From assembly GCA_026770025.1 (NCBI GenBank), contig JAMXDE010000010.1, positions 1,240,001 to 1,304,000 of the forward strand: a stretch of DNA of 64,000 bases. Reading direction: 5' to 3'. Source of the stretch: Craspedostauros australis. Its lineage: Eukaryota; Bacillariophyta; Bacillariophyceae; Mastogloiales; Achnanthaceae. A program made the position numbers and the translations under genes. Shown here one piece after another: positions 22,006-32,780 of this stretch (position 1 is its first letter; the number at the start of each line of letters is the position of its first letter). Under the pieces are notes generated by a model that was not told the origin of the DNA, ran no database searches, and saw only the letters and a program-made list of their open reading frames with translations.

Positions 22006-23768
22006 TGTCTTCTCGTGTGGCTTGCTGTGTTGTGTTGCCTTGCGTTGAGTGAAGATAATATATGCGGGCGTTCACTCGCTTTGCAGAACGCCGCTCTGTT
22101 GCTCTTGGCTTGACGCAATTGCGCTGTACAGCCGTGAGCACAAGGTTGAGGATGGACACGACCGTCGGCGGCAGTTGTGACGATACCGTTGCTGGAGTTG
22201 CAGTGAACCACACGGCACGATGGAGCACAATACGATTGGCCTCTTTGGCTTGGCACGTTTGATGGGTTGGTCGTCCGTTCCACAGAAACGAATGATCCTC
22301 CGTGATTGCCCACGCGCTTCAGTCTTGTATGGTACGAGTGTGGTGCGTGCGGCGCAAGTGCGAGCATAGAATGAATGTGCTCGTGTGGTACGACTATTCT
22401 GGTGCTCTGTGATTCGGTTCCGTTCGCTGATTTGCTTCAGTGTCCTTCCGCCTCGCAGTATAAGAATCTGAGATGCTGTGTCATGTGGAGTGATGCGTTG
22501 CAGTATGGCCTTGCCTTGTGTTGCCCCTTGTGCTGCCCCTTGTGTTGCGCTGTGCCAAATCACGTCACTGTTCTGATTTCCCTCGCTCTTTTGGATGATG
22601 ATGCTTGTCTCCCCCTTTGCCTTGCCTTGTCGTTGTTGGTGTTGTTCCGGTTGTTCTCGCCGCTGCGGAATGAGCCTCGTCACGCAGTGTTGCCGTCGTC
22701 GTGACGGTCGTCGTCGGAAGTGGCGCGGTTGATGTTCTCTTGTGCGAAGAGCGTGTTGGCCATTTTTCGAACGAAATTCTTTGATGTGTTTGTTCTTTGT
22801 CCGAGAATTGTCGTGGCGCTGTTGCTGCTATGTCTCGTTTGTCGATGCTTTGTGGTTCAAGCAAAATTATTCAACCTCCCGAGGGATGGTACAGCACAGA
22901 TGTGGTGACAAACAAGGTCGCACAGACCACGAGGACGATCTACAGCAGCAATTGAAGAAGGCAGCGATCCCTAACATCTGAGTCACCTGAAGCTTGATAG
23001 AGCGCATGATACGTAGTGCTTCATGCAATACCATACTGTCCATCTCAAGCCTACATACAGCCACTTAAACTTGGAGCACTATGAACATAGTACCATGCAA
23101 CATTCATGGCACGCATGTGGACCATCCTGTCTATAGGTTCAACGATAGCATAACGCTCTGTTCCAAAGAGTATTCAAAGCAACGAGCGACGCCGTATCAG
23201 CGCCATCCATCAACCGCCAATAATACAAGAACCAATCGGAGACAACATCAAACTCCAACCCCATCTCCATCGCGGCTCGTCAGCATCATGAACCGACAAG
23301 CACCGACTATCAAAGAGCACACAATCCAGGGTGTCGGTAGATTCCCACGTACTATTCCATTCTATGATATTTATATGTTCAACCATTGGAATCAATCGCT
23401 CATTGCTTCTGCCGCCACGCAACGCGAAACGATGAAATTCTGCGCAAGTCTCTACTCTCGCGATTGTTGAATTAATCATCATCTTATCCGTCTGTATAAC
23501 GCCCGTTCATCAACACAACAAGCCAAAATCGCACACAAGACACAATCGCGGCGCAGTATTCGGCCTCCGAAGAGATCGATCCATCGCGCAGATCGGCCAC
23601 ACGAAGCACACTGTCAGCAATTGATTCTGTTGCCCATCCCCATTCCCATCACTCGCTCGCTCGACAATCATTTCTCTCTACCAGTAGAGATTCACCGCGC
23701 CCGAGAACCAACAATCATAGCCTCAAACAGATCAATTCCAAGCCCCGACCACATCCGCAACCACCACA
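22006..23768. other. Long divergent intergenic region, no gene recognised
   Basis: 1763 bp between the head-to-head orphan gene (-) and the bL17 gene (+). Both strands hold only short frames that mostly lack an ATG and show no motif. A run of degenerate TTGTGTTGCCCC units occurs at 22505-22550. The sequence just before 23769 is C/A-rich, like other leaders in this window. Confidence 0.5.
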
Positions 23769-24293
23769 ATGAAAAAGCGCATCGCCTTCCGCAAACTCGG
23801 CCGCACATCGTCCCACAAATGGAGCATGATGCGCAACATGGTCTCCTCGTTGATCGAGCACGAGCGCATCGTCACGACCGTGGCCAAGGCCAAGGAGGTG
23901 CAGAGCCTCGCGGAGCAGATGATCACGCTGGGCAAGAAGCAGAACGATCTGCACAGCCTGCGTCAGGCAGCACGCTTCGTGCGTGGCGACACGACCCTCA
24001 CCAAGCTCTTCAACGTGCTGGGTCCGCGGTATCAGCTGCGCGAGGGGGGTTACACGCGCATCATGAAGCTCGCCAAGCCACGACGCGGCGACAATGCGCC
24101 CATGGCCGTCATCGAGTACGTCGATCGGCCCGGTGAGATCCGCGCCGCGCGTCCGCCGGCCAAGCTGCAGCAGCAACTGCGGGAATCCGGCATCGCGACG
24201 GCGTTGCGGGAGGTTGGCATCGCAAGTCCAGAGGAGCTGGTGGGCGAAGAAGGTGTGAAGGAAATCAAGGAAGAATTGGAGGCCAGCAAGTGA
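23769..24293 (+). CDS. Ribosomal protein bL17 (bacterial type, probably mitochondrial)
   Basis: Protein of 174 residues with the L17 signature from the first residues: KLGRTSSHKWSMMRNMVSSL, IEHERIVTTVAKAKEVQSLAEQMITLGKK, then the GGYTRIMKLAKPRRGDNAPMAVIEYVD hairpin. It is longer than bacterial L17 (about 120-130) through a helical C-terminal extension rich in Glu and Lys. Eukaryotic cytosolic ribosomes have no bL17, so this must act in an organelle. There is no signal peptide or Phe motif for plastid import, and diatom plastid genomes usually encode their own rpl17, so the mitochondrial ribosome is the likelier destination, with targeting inside the basic N-terminus. The leader just upstream is ACCACA before the ATG. 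Confidence 0.9.
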   Translation: MKKRIAFRKLGRTSSHKWSMMRNMVSSLIEHERIVTTVAKAKEVQSLAEQMITLGKKQNDLHSLRQAARFVRGDTTLTKLFNVLGPRYQLREGGYTRIMKLAKPRRGDNAPMAVIEYVDRPGEIRAARPPAKLQQQLRESGIATALREVGIASPEELVGEEGVKEIKEELEASK

Positions 24294-24992
24294 GCAGGAT
24301 GTGATGCTCGAGAGAGAGAGAGAGTCCGTTGGAATACGAAGAATGGCGCACTGATTCCCTGCTAGAATGCGGTGCGATGTTGATTGCACAAGCGTATACT
24401 AGCACGTATCTGGAGCACGAAGCAAGAAAGGAATGGAGTTCAAGAAAGAGGTGAAGGTTGGAAAGGAGAGAAGAGGAGGAAGATAGAGAACAGAATGATG
24501 GCTACTATTAAATAATATGTCGCTCTCTCGGATGGGTCAATCAGGAGCATACTCAAACTCCAGTCATGGAAGAATAGACAACAAGATCAGCAGCTGAAGG
24601 CACTTCGCACGAGCAGTTCAACTTTGACATTTCTATCGCAGTGACCACTGCGTTCTACGAGTATGTGTGCCATCTGAAGACGACGAGTAAATGGACCTTG
24701 AGATTCGTTGATCTGAGTTTCTTGATGGATCGATGTATCGCTTGGTTGGTGCCTTGCGTGCGACGCTGAGTGCTGATGCAGCAACGCAGCCTCCAAATTC
24801 CCCCTGGCCACCACGCAAACGGAACTCCATGCCACAAAAGGATCTGGCTCTCTTTCCCAATTCTATCCAGTCTCCTTTCCAACCACCGCACTGAATGTTG
24901 AACCGGACGGTCCCAATGGCTCCTCCCATTGCAATGCAACAGCGATGCTTGAGTACTGGCACTAGTATGCTCCAGAGTATACTACTATCCCA
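24294..24992. other. Convergent intergenic region
   Basis: 699 bp between convergent genes for bL17 and the PSMG3-like protein. A (GA)n run at 24309-24324 follows the bL17 stop by a few bases. Nothing else is recognised. Confidence 0.5.
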
Positions 24993-25502
24993 TCAACGCC
25001 GCATGCCCATCGTCTCCACAACTTGCTTCACCAGCACATCCACGACCGTCTTGAACATGTCCGTATCTTCCTGCCGTTCCTTGCGCAACGAAATGGCCAA
25101 CAACACTTCCAGAAATTCCGTCCGCTGATGATGCGGCAGCAGCAACTGCGTCAACCGCCGCGCGTACAGACCCAGCATGCCATCTTCGCGTGCGCCCAGC
25201 ACATTTGTGACTGTGAATTCCACGCGTTGATCGACGGGGTTGGTCTGTGCATGGCATTGCACGTAGTTCCCCACGCGTCCGCCCTCCATCTGGCTCACGC
25301 CCACGACAATGCGATCGCCGTACAGCTCCACCCAGACGTCGGTTGGGATATCGAAGATGGCGTACGAACGGATCGTGGTCGTGGGCAACGACGCCGGCGA
25401 TGGGCGGATGTCGAATGTGGGCGTGGCAGCTGCGGATGTGTTCGTCTTGGAGGCATCGTCCAGATGGGTTGTGGAGAGACTCTCCGTGATGGATTCAGCC
25501 AT
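24993..25502 (-). CDS. Probable proteasome assembly chaperone 3 (PSMG3/PAC3-like)
   Basis: Single exon, 169 residues. After a Ser/Thr-rich 45-residue lead, the segment IFDIPTDVWVELYGDRIVVG starts a beta-rich domain, followed by VSQMEGGRVGNYVQC, VTNVLGAREDGMLGLYARRL and a hydrophobic strand EVLLAISLRK, ending in a helix. Order and spacing match PSMG3: a GxPTxV strand pair, a TxVLLGxxE/D turn, a helix, and an LLAxxL strand before the final helix. PSMG3 pairs with PSMG4 to help build the 20S proteasome alpha ring in cytosol and nucleus. The match is to pattern rather than to invariant residues, so I hold this as probable. Confidence 0.55.
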   Translation of the reverse strand: MAESITESLSTTHLDDASKTNTSAAATPTFDIRPSPASLPTTTIRSYAIFDIPTDVWVELYGDRIVVGVSQMEGGRVGNYVQCHAQTNPVDQRVEFTVTNVLGAREDGMLGLYARRLTQLLLPHHQRTEFLEVLLAISLRKERQEDTDMFKTVVDVLVKQVVETMGMRR

Positions 25503-26205
25503 GATGTACGGTGTGTCGTTGTGTCGTTGGGTCGTTGTGTCGTTGTGTCGTTGAGTGCGTTGGGAGAGTCAAATGAGGTCGTATGTGAGGCAGGATGATA
25601 GTACTCGTACGACTACGCTGAGGTCCCCGTGCGTATGTGTCAGGACTCTGGTCGTTGCCAGATGTGGAGGGAGGAGAACGTGAGTGTTGCGTTGTGTTAT
25701 GCGCTGTGCTGTGTTGCTTGGTGACTTCTCCTCTTGTTCCGTCCGACCAACGAAGGAGAACAACGACGAAGAGCAACGAAAAAGTGACGATTTCAGAATT
25801 ATGGTATTGAAAAATATGGTTGTCTCTTTCCATGTGTTTGAAGGTGCCTTTTTGGGACCAATTTCGACTACTTTTATTACAATAGTAGTAGGAGGTTGAA
25901 CCAACGAACGAATCTCATTCGTACTGACGATCACAGCACAAACAAAAAGATGACAACAAACATCACATCACATCACATCAACGCCATCAAACGCTTCAAC
26001 GGACGGCGACGGAACAGACATCAAGCCTCCCTGTGCAACTTCCAATCCACCATCTTTCGATTGAGCATACACCACCGCACCAATACATCATCCATCATCC
26101 ATCATCGCCACTGCACCACCGCTGTACCAACGCGAACACCCTCAAAGAACAACATCAGATTAGATAGCACAGAGCACGGGCCGACGTGAGCAAAGGGATA
26201 GAAAA
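25503..26205. other. Divergent promoter region (PSMG3-like / sirtuin)
   Basis: 703 bp between two head-to-head start codons. It contains an octamer repeat next to the PSMG3-like ATG and a CTCGTAC element at 25604. The 200 bp before the sirtuin ATG are C/A-rich with CATCATC and CAACAT runs, typical of leaders here. No coding sequence is seen. Confidence 0.55.
25511..25555. repeat. TGTCGTTG octamer tandem repeat
   Basis: About five to six copies of the 8-base unit TGTCGTTG with single-base variation, beginning 9 bp upstream of the PSMG3-like ATG on the minus strand. It therefore falls in that gene's 5' leader, where it reads as CAACGACA. Confidence 0.9.
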
Positions 26206-27867
26206 ATGAGCGCACAGTCGGATACCACCGCGGGTGCATCGGAACATCATGGGAACGATGGCACTCTACCAGCAGCAGCAGCAACAGCAGCAACAGCAGC
26301 AACACCAACAGCAAAAGATGAGACAGAACCAACCAATGAGGATGGAACAATCACCACGATCGGCGTTCCGAACAACGAAGACAACGAAAACAAGGATGAA
26401 AAGGACGACAATTCATCCGTTCAGGACAATGATGCAAACCAAAACGAGAGGAATGGCAGTGATGACAGCGGCGATAATGATGACAGTGATGACAAGGAAG
26501 ATATCGTAATTCTCGACGATCCACCTGCAAGCACCAGCAACTTCCGAGGTGAACCTCAGCTGAAACGAGCGAGATCAAACACAGACCTGGATGATACCCC
26601 AGCACCAGCACTGCCAGACGGCGCTTTGGAACATGAAGACGACATTGGACACGTGAATGATGACAACGATGGCAGTGGCAACGATGAGACTCCACAATCT
26701 CCTATCGCACGCGGCTACTCTCTGCAGCTGGATTCAGACAACGCCTCCGATTCCGACGGGCCTCCTGGCGACGACAACAGCACCGAAGGCATCGAATACC
26801 CATTCGGAGAATGTCCCACATCCCTCCAGGATGTCGCCACCTTCATCCAATCCGACGCCTGCAACAAGATCCTTATCCTCGCCGGTGCTGGCATGTCCGT
26901 CAAATCGGGCATCCCAGACTTTCGTTCGGCGAACGGATTGTATGCCACGATGGATGTCGATGTGCTAACGGCCGACGAAGTCGAGAAGGAAGCCATCCGG
27001 ATGGATCCCACCATCGCGCTGGACAAACACCTGTTCGTCGAAAATCAATTCCCGTGCTTGGAGTTGAATCGCTCCTTCCTGCTGGGCACGCAGCGGCAGC
27101 AATGGAAGGCCACGTTGGCGCATCGATTCGTCGAACTGCTGCATGCCCGCACCAACAAGCTGGCACGACTGTACACCCAGAATATCGATGGATTGGAAGA
27201 TCAGTGTACAAAGCTGCCGCACGACAAGGTCGTCAACGTGCACGGATCCATGGATCGTGCCGACTGCGCCATGTGCGGTGCCGAAGGCGATTTCGAACAA
27301 TTCTGTGAGCAGGTCAAACGCAACATCAAGGACATCTCCACACCCAAAGACGAAGACGCGCCGTTGACGTCGACGCCGATCGCCTGCGCCACATGCGGGT
27401 ACAACACGATGAAGCCATCCATCGTGCTGTTCCGATCCAGCCTGCCGCGGCGCTTCTTCGAGCTGGTGCCGCAGGACATCGACGATGTCGATCTGCTCAT
27501 CGTGGTGGGAACGAGCCTCACGGTGGCGCCGGCCAACACGATCGTCTTCCGCGTGCCGTCCACCGCCATGCGCGTCGTGGTCAATCGCGATCCCGTGGGT
27601 CGGCATGTCGGGATCCGGTACGGCGACGATACGCGGCGCGATTACTTCGCGGGCGGAGACATCGACACGTCCATGCTCGAGCTGATGTGGCATTTGGGTT
27701 GGGTCGATGAACTGAAGCCGCTGTTAACGGGCGATCAGCTGCCGGCGCCCAGCGCGGCGTGCTTATCGTCGTTTTTGGCAGAGAAGGCGGCGGCGTCATC
27801 CACCGCTACCGAAGCGACAGCATCGACCGCGACAACGACGTCAGTGACGACAGCGACTGTTTGTTGA
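26206..27867 (+). CDS. Sirtuin (NAD-dependent protein deacylase) with long acidic N-terminus
   Basis: Single exon, 553 residues. Residues 1-200 are acidic and low in complexity. The Sir2 core follows: LILAGAGMSVKSGIPDFRS (NAD loop, about 224-242), YTQNIDGLEDQC (about 322-333), VNVHGS with the catalytic His (about 346), two zinc Cys pairs CAMC (about 355) and CATC (about 395), VVGTSLTVAPAN (about 434) and VVVNRDPVG. This is class I by its GIPDFRS and TQNIDGLE motifs. In place of the usual FGExLP after the second zinc pair it has LFRSSLP, a change next to the acyl-lysine channel that may alter substrate choice. The C-terminus is an Ala/Thr/Ser tail. Location is probably nuclear or cytosolic, as no targeting peptide is present. 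Confidence 0.9.
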   Translation: MSAQSDTTAGASEHHGNDGTLPAAAATAATAATPTAKDETEPTNEDGTITTIGVPNNEDNENKDEKDDNSSVQDNDANQNERNGSDDSGDNDDSDDKEDIVILDDPPASTSNFRGEPQLKRARSNTDLDDTPAPALPDGALEHEDDIGHVNDDNDGSGNDETPQSPIARGYSLQLDSDNASDSDGPPGDDNSTEGIEYPFGECPTSLQDVATFIQSDACNKILILAGAGMSVKSGIPDFRSANGLYATMDVDVLTADEVEKEAIRMDPTIALDKHLFVENQFPCLELNRSFLLGTQRQQWKATLAHRFVELLHARTNKLARLYTQNIDGLEDQCTKLPHDKVVNVHGSMDRADCAMCGAEGDFEQFCEQVKRNIKDISTPKDEDAPLTSTPIACATCGYNTMKPSIVLFRSSLPRRFFELVPQDIDDVDLLIVVGTSLTVAPANTIVFRVPSTAMRVVVNRDPVGRHVGIRYGDDTRRDYFAGGDIDTSMLELMWHLGWVDELKPLLTGDQLPAPSAACLSSFLAEKAAASSTATEATASTATTTSVTTATVC

Positions 27868-29019
27868 CTGTTGCAAGAATCTATAACGTCATACCCATGC
27901 AGCACCATCTGCACCATACACACGGAAACGGATGGATTTCTGACCAAGCAGGGTGGAAGCTACAAAGAGTACTCCGCTCAACCCTACCCGACCCTATTCA
28001 ACATATAAAGCACCCTACCATACATTGCGTTGCAAGAAAAGTGTCAAATCGGCTTGTTGGGAGGAATTTCCGACCAATGCAGCATCTTGGCTGATCTTTG
28101 TTCATGGTGGTTTGGCGTTGTGTGGAGTTGGTCATGGTCTACACTAAGTGTGTGTAGTACTATTTCTGAGCACACAGGGGTCCATTTGTGCTAGTACTTT
28201 GATACCAATCCAAAGGTATCCTTCTCTTTCAACCCAACCAATCACAACCGTCGTGAACGATGACGATGTTGAAGTCAGAATTGAGAAACCAACACGACCG
28301 CATCACCGCGCACTCGCACAAAAGCAACGCACCTTTTTGTGTCGACGAACGCAAAACAATCACAATACGTGCCACATCACGCATCAAGGCATCACGTATT
28401 GTGCATCACGTCACACATCCCATCACAAACCCAAACCGCAGCTCAAACCGCTTGTCGACGTATTCCCAAAGGAAGAACGGACTGTTGACACATCCATCTT
28501 TGTGGCACGAGGAGGAGCTTGAAGCATAGCTCGCACGCGAGAGAAAAGGAGCACAGGACAAAGGACAAAGGTCGAAGAAAGAGGCAAAGTAGCGCAGAGG
28601 AGCCATACTTTTGCCAACTCGACACTGGAGGAAGATTTGTCATCGCAAATTGGCGGAACACTCAGTGATACTTGTATTCGTACGAGTGCTTGCAAAGGGA
28701 GAGAGAGAAAGACAGAACAAGATTCGGAATTGAAGCACCCACGGATTCTCACTCTGTCCGGATACAACTTGCAGTTGTTGAAGCAGCATCCAGCTCCACG
28801 GAACGCAAAGAGCGAAGTGAGAACAACGAGGGCCGGAATCAGCAAAGGGCGCTCGCACACATCACAGCAACACAAGGCGCAAACGCAAACAAACACAACA
28901 AGGCGGAAAAAGTGAACAGAAGGCAATTGCCCACAAAGAAACCTTTCCATCCATCGATTAGTCCATTCATTCATCCATTCCGCACAACTCAACAACAACC
29001 ACAAAAAACAAAAGCAGCC
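27868..29019. other. Intergenic region between two plus-strand genes
   Basis: 1152 bp with the sirtuin 3' region and the acyl-CoA synthetase promoter and leader. All long frames begin with non-ATG codons or lack motifs. A CGTACGAG element occurs at 28679-28686. The last 100 bp are CA-rich leader. Confidence 0.5.
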
Positions 29020-31662
29020 ATGAAATTGAGCGTCGGTTTGTTCCTCACGGTGGTCTCCACCAACTGCATCGCATACAACGATGCCTTCACCACAATCCCA
29101 CGGCAGCACCATTCCGTGCAATCCTTCGTGCCAATTCGTGCGTCGACCTTGGAAGATGTGGATAAGGTACGGCAAGACAACACAAGACAAGGCAGCCGAG
29201 GGAATCACACGCAGCATGACATGGCCAATTGGAGGCGCGCTTCATTCGCTCTGTTGTTGTTGCCACGTTGCTCACACTCTATCTGTTTCGCATTTCATCG
29301 CCTTTTCCACTCATCCATTCATTCATCCATTCCTTGAATTTGGTGTCGTATTGCGCGGTACGTCATGCCATGCCACATGATACTCGAACCATGCGATATC
29401 ATATGATGCCAATATCATGCCCAGAAACGCATGACGCATGAAGATGGAGACGTGCTGTTCGGAGGTGTGACCACTGGCAGCACCAGTGTTGGACGCAGCA
29501 AGCGAACGAGCAACGGGAACAACAAAAAGAGGAACAAAGTGCCCATGAATCCATTGGATCGCTCCAACGATCCTCTCATCAATGAGTTGCACACCATCCG
29601 CAATGAGGTGGCATCGTGTCCAGATATTTGGACCACGGTGTCGAAGGCATGCCCCAACAAGAAGGCGTTGCTCGATGAACACTTGTGCGACAAGGTCATC
29701 GACGTCACCTTCCAACAGATGAATGACATTGTCACAAGGAGCGCCATCGCCTTCACCAAATTGGGCGTCCAACCCGGCACGAACGTCGCCATCCTCGGCG
29801 AGAATTCGGCGCGTTGGTTGATGGCCGATCATGGCATCCAGCGTGCTGGTGCGTCGTCCGCCGTGCGCGGTGCCGATGCTCCCCTTGATGAATTGCGGTA
29901 CATCTACGAGCATTCCGACAGCGCCGGGATCGTCGTGTTGCAAGATCCGCGGTTGCTGCAGAAATTGATCAAGGATGCGCAGGCCAAGGGCATGGGGGGA
30001 TTGGGTCTGTCCAACCAGGCTCAGGGCGCCGTGCGTCATGTCGTCCTGATCAACCAAGGCAAGAAGCACACGAAGGAGGATCTCGAGACCATGACGCTTG
30101 GCATGGGGGTGAAGGTCCACATTTTGGCGGACATGATCGACGGTGTCACCGACGAGGACATGGACTCTGCGCAGCTCCCAACCCTGCAGCACGAGGATCT
30201 GGCCACCATCGTCTACACCTCCGGCACCACGGGCAGCCCGAAGGGCGTCATGCTCACGCACGGCAACATCCTGCACCAGCTCTCGCATCGTCTCAATCCC
30301 ACCATGCAATACGAGGACGGAGAGCCAGTCCCCGACGAGACCATGGTCTCCATCCTACCCGTCTGGCACATCACCGAACGCACCTTCGAACTGTGGATGC
30401 TGGCACGCGGCTGCCGCGTCGTCTATTCCTCCATCCGCACCCTGAAGAAGGACATGGCCAAGCACAAGCCAGAATGGATGGTGCTCGTGCCACGCGTTCT
30501 GGAAAAGATCGCGTCGGGCGTGCAAGACAAATTCGCCTCGGGCAGCGCCGTCGTGCAGGCCCTGTCGAGCTTCTTCACCAAGACCGGCAGCCTGCGCGCC
30601 AAGCACACCAAGGTGTCGCAAGGCCTCGTCGTGGGCGACCAGGCGCCCAACCGGCTGCGCCGCATCGTCAGCAAGTCCATCGTGGCGGCATTGGCTCCCC
30701 TCAATGCAGTCGGCGACAAGCTCGTGTGGACCAAGGTGCGCGACGGGTTTGGTGGCAACTTGCGCATGATCATCGCGGGCGGCAGCGCGCTGTCGGGGTC
30801 GCTGGAATCCTTTTACGAGACGTGCGGATTGACGGTCTCGGTGGGGTACGGGCTGACCGAGTGCTCACCGCTGCTGTCGTTCCGTCGCACCGACGAGAAT
30901 CTGGTGACGGCAGGATGCGTCGGCAAACCGACGTTCGATACGGAAGTCAGGGTGGTCGATCCCGAGCGCGCGGTGAGCGATGACGAAGAGCGTCCCGCCC
31001 TGCCGGTCGGCGAAGTCGGTGTTGTGGTGGGACGCGGTCCGCAGGTGATGAAGGGATACTACAAGAATGTCGAAGCCACGAACAAGGCGGTGGATCGGTT
31101 CGGATGGTTCGACACGGGTGATCTGGGTCGCATCAATCCCGTCACGGGCGACCTGATCCTCACGGGTCGCGCCAAGGACACCATCGTCCTGTCGAACGGC
31201 GAGAACATCGAGCCGCAGCCCATCGAGGATGAGATCCTGTCCCAAATCCCCATGATCGACCAGATCATGCTGACGGGGCAGGACGGACGTCGATTGTGCG
31301 CCGTTCTGACGTTGAGCCCAAACGAACTTGCCAGCACGGGGTACGTGTCGCGAGCAGACGTGGATGCACTGCAGCAGGCCAGCGAAACGGTGAATGATCC
31401 GAAATGCAGCCAGGAGGATTGCGCGGAGAATGCGTCAGTGCTGCAGGCCGCATCTACCAAGCTGCGCGACAATGCGGAGCTGCAGAAGTTCTTGCAGAGC
31501 GCCGTGAAGGAAGCCACGCAGAGCTTCCGCCAGTGGGAGCAGGTGAGTAGCATCTACGTGACGCTGGAGCCGTTCGCCATGGCGAATGGATTGCTGACGC
31601 AGAGTTACAAGGTGAAGCGCGACGCGGTGTTGCAGCGGTACGAAGCCGAGCTGCCGAAGTAG
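29020..31662 (+). CDS. Plastid-type long-chain acyl-CoA / acyl-ACP synthetase (2 exons)
   Basis: Exons 29020-29166 and 29425-31662 (intron 258 bp, phase 0) give 794 residues. Exon 1 encodes only a signal peptide (about 1-18) and a short stretch with DAFTTIP, resembling the Phe motif of diatom plastid presequences. Exon 2 has the adenylate-forming core: YTSGTTGSPKGVMLTHGN (P-loop, about 313), VSVGYGLTECSPLLSFRR (about 520), GWFDTGDLGRINPVTGDL (about 610) and LTGRAKDTIVLSNGENIEP (about 628), with the hinge Asp/Arg pair. The GRAKDTIVLSNGENIEP version and the low conservation of the fatty-acid tunnel resemble AAE15/AAE16-type plastid acyl-ACP synthetases. It activates fatty acids with ATP, most likely in the plastid or its envelope. 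Substrate preference is not readable. Confidence 0.9.
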
Positions 31663-32168
31663 AGATGATTGGTTGAGGGCTTGCATCGCACTCTGTGCCT
31701 CTCTCTCTGTCTTGAGAGTGCTCGAGAGTAAAACACTCCTTCTTTGTTCCATCTCGCTGCTTCATTGTGCGGCTCGGTTGGGAATGAGGCGCTTCGGCTT
31801 GACAAGATGCGGGTATCATTGATGCATCCGCTCTGAAGTACGCGGTTGCACTCGGAGAGTGGGTGGTGGTTTAACGTAATATTTTACATTTCTACTGCGA
31901 GTGAAGTATTGTACAAGTACGATGTTCAGCAAGTGGGTTATGAATATGATACTCGCACGATACGGTTGCAGCAGAGTCGAGCATTCTATCATCTCCAGGT
32001 CTCCAGTTGGGCCGTTGAATTGTGTTCGAAGAGTGTGGGCTCAAGAGCAGAGTAGTATTCTGCATGAATGTGATCTGCAGGTCGTACGTGTGGCATCGAA
32101 CGAACGCAGGACATCCTCCCCATTCCCAAAATTGATACGACAACGGCAGAGTATAGTAGGTGGACTGC
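31663..32168. other. Convergent intergenic region
   Basis: 506 bp between two convergent stop codons. A CTCTCTCTCTGTCT stretch lies at about 31700. Nothing else is recognised. Confidence 0.5.
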
Positions 32169-32780
32169 TCACTCGCGCATCCGAATAGCTTCATCCGCAA
32201 TGACGAACTTCTCGGACGCCGCCGAGATCAAGCCATGATACGTCTGCACGAGATGATCGACCTTGGCCACCATGTCCTGCGTCCTCGTTTGGAAGCCCTC
32301 CATGCGCAATCGCAGGGCATCCAACCGGCGCTGATCGTCGTGCGTGATATTGGTCGACGTGAGGATCGGCGCCTGCGTGACGGCATCCTCACGTAACGAC
32401 CCCGACGAGGAGGAGGACGTGAGCAGCAGATGCAGGATCTTGCGCAGCTCCTCCATGTCGTTGCGCAGGCTGTCGGACGAGGCCAGGACCTCCTGCCGCC
32501 GGTACAGCAGGGGCTGCTGCTGATGCGTGAGGGCCATGCCGGGATCCAGATCCTTCATGAGCTTGTCGGATTCGAGGATGCTGGTGCGCAGCTGCGTTGT
32601 GGTCTTGGCTTCGAAGGACGATTTGAGGCTGGCCAAACGGTCGGCGACGCTGTTGTTGGCCTTGTCGTTGGGCACGGGCAGCAGTCCGATCTTGGCCTCG
32701 ACGGCCGACAATCGGCTTTCGATGGAGGCTTCGCTTGTGGCGGCCGTCGCCGTCGCCATTCCTGTTGCTGAAGATGACAT
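32169..32780 (-). CDS. Small coiled-coil protein, possible dynactin p24 (DCTN3)-like
   Basis: Single exon, 203 residues, ATG at 32780. After a Ser/Ala/Thr-rich start the chain is almost entirely helical, with heptad-like stretches at about 20-55 (SIESRLSAVEAKIG), 55-75 and 90-120, a Ser-rich break, and a final helix at about 145-200. Opening with a short RLxxVExKI helix, a central LLxRRQEVLASSDSL segment, and a closing helix suggests the p24 subunit of dynactin, but there is no diagnostic residue. It could equally be a kinetochore or trafficking coiled-coil protein. The gene itself is supported by its ATG, codon use and lack of competing frames. Confidence 0.6.
   Translation of the reverse strand: MSSSATGMATATAATSEASIESRLSAVEAKIGLLPVPNDKANNSVADRLASLKSSFEAKTTTQLRTSILESDKLMKDLDPGMALTHQQQPLLYRRQEVLASSDSLRNDMEELRKILHLLLTSSSSSGSLREDAVTQAPILTSTNITHDDQRRLDALRLRMEGFQTRTQDMVAKVDHLVQTYHGLISAASEKFVIADEAIRMRE

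Noticed and set aside
28423-29217. 264-codon minus-strand frame overlapping the acyl-CoA synthetase leader
   Set aside because: It crosses the first coding exon of a recognisable gene on the other strand and has no motif; Cys/Phe-rich runs are complements of GAAAG and ACAAC stretches.
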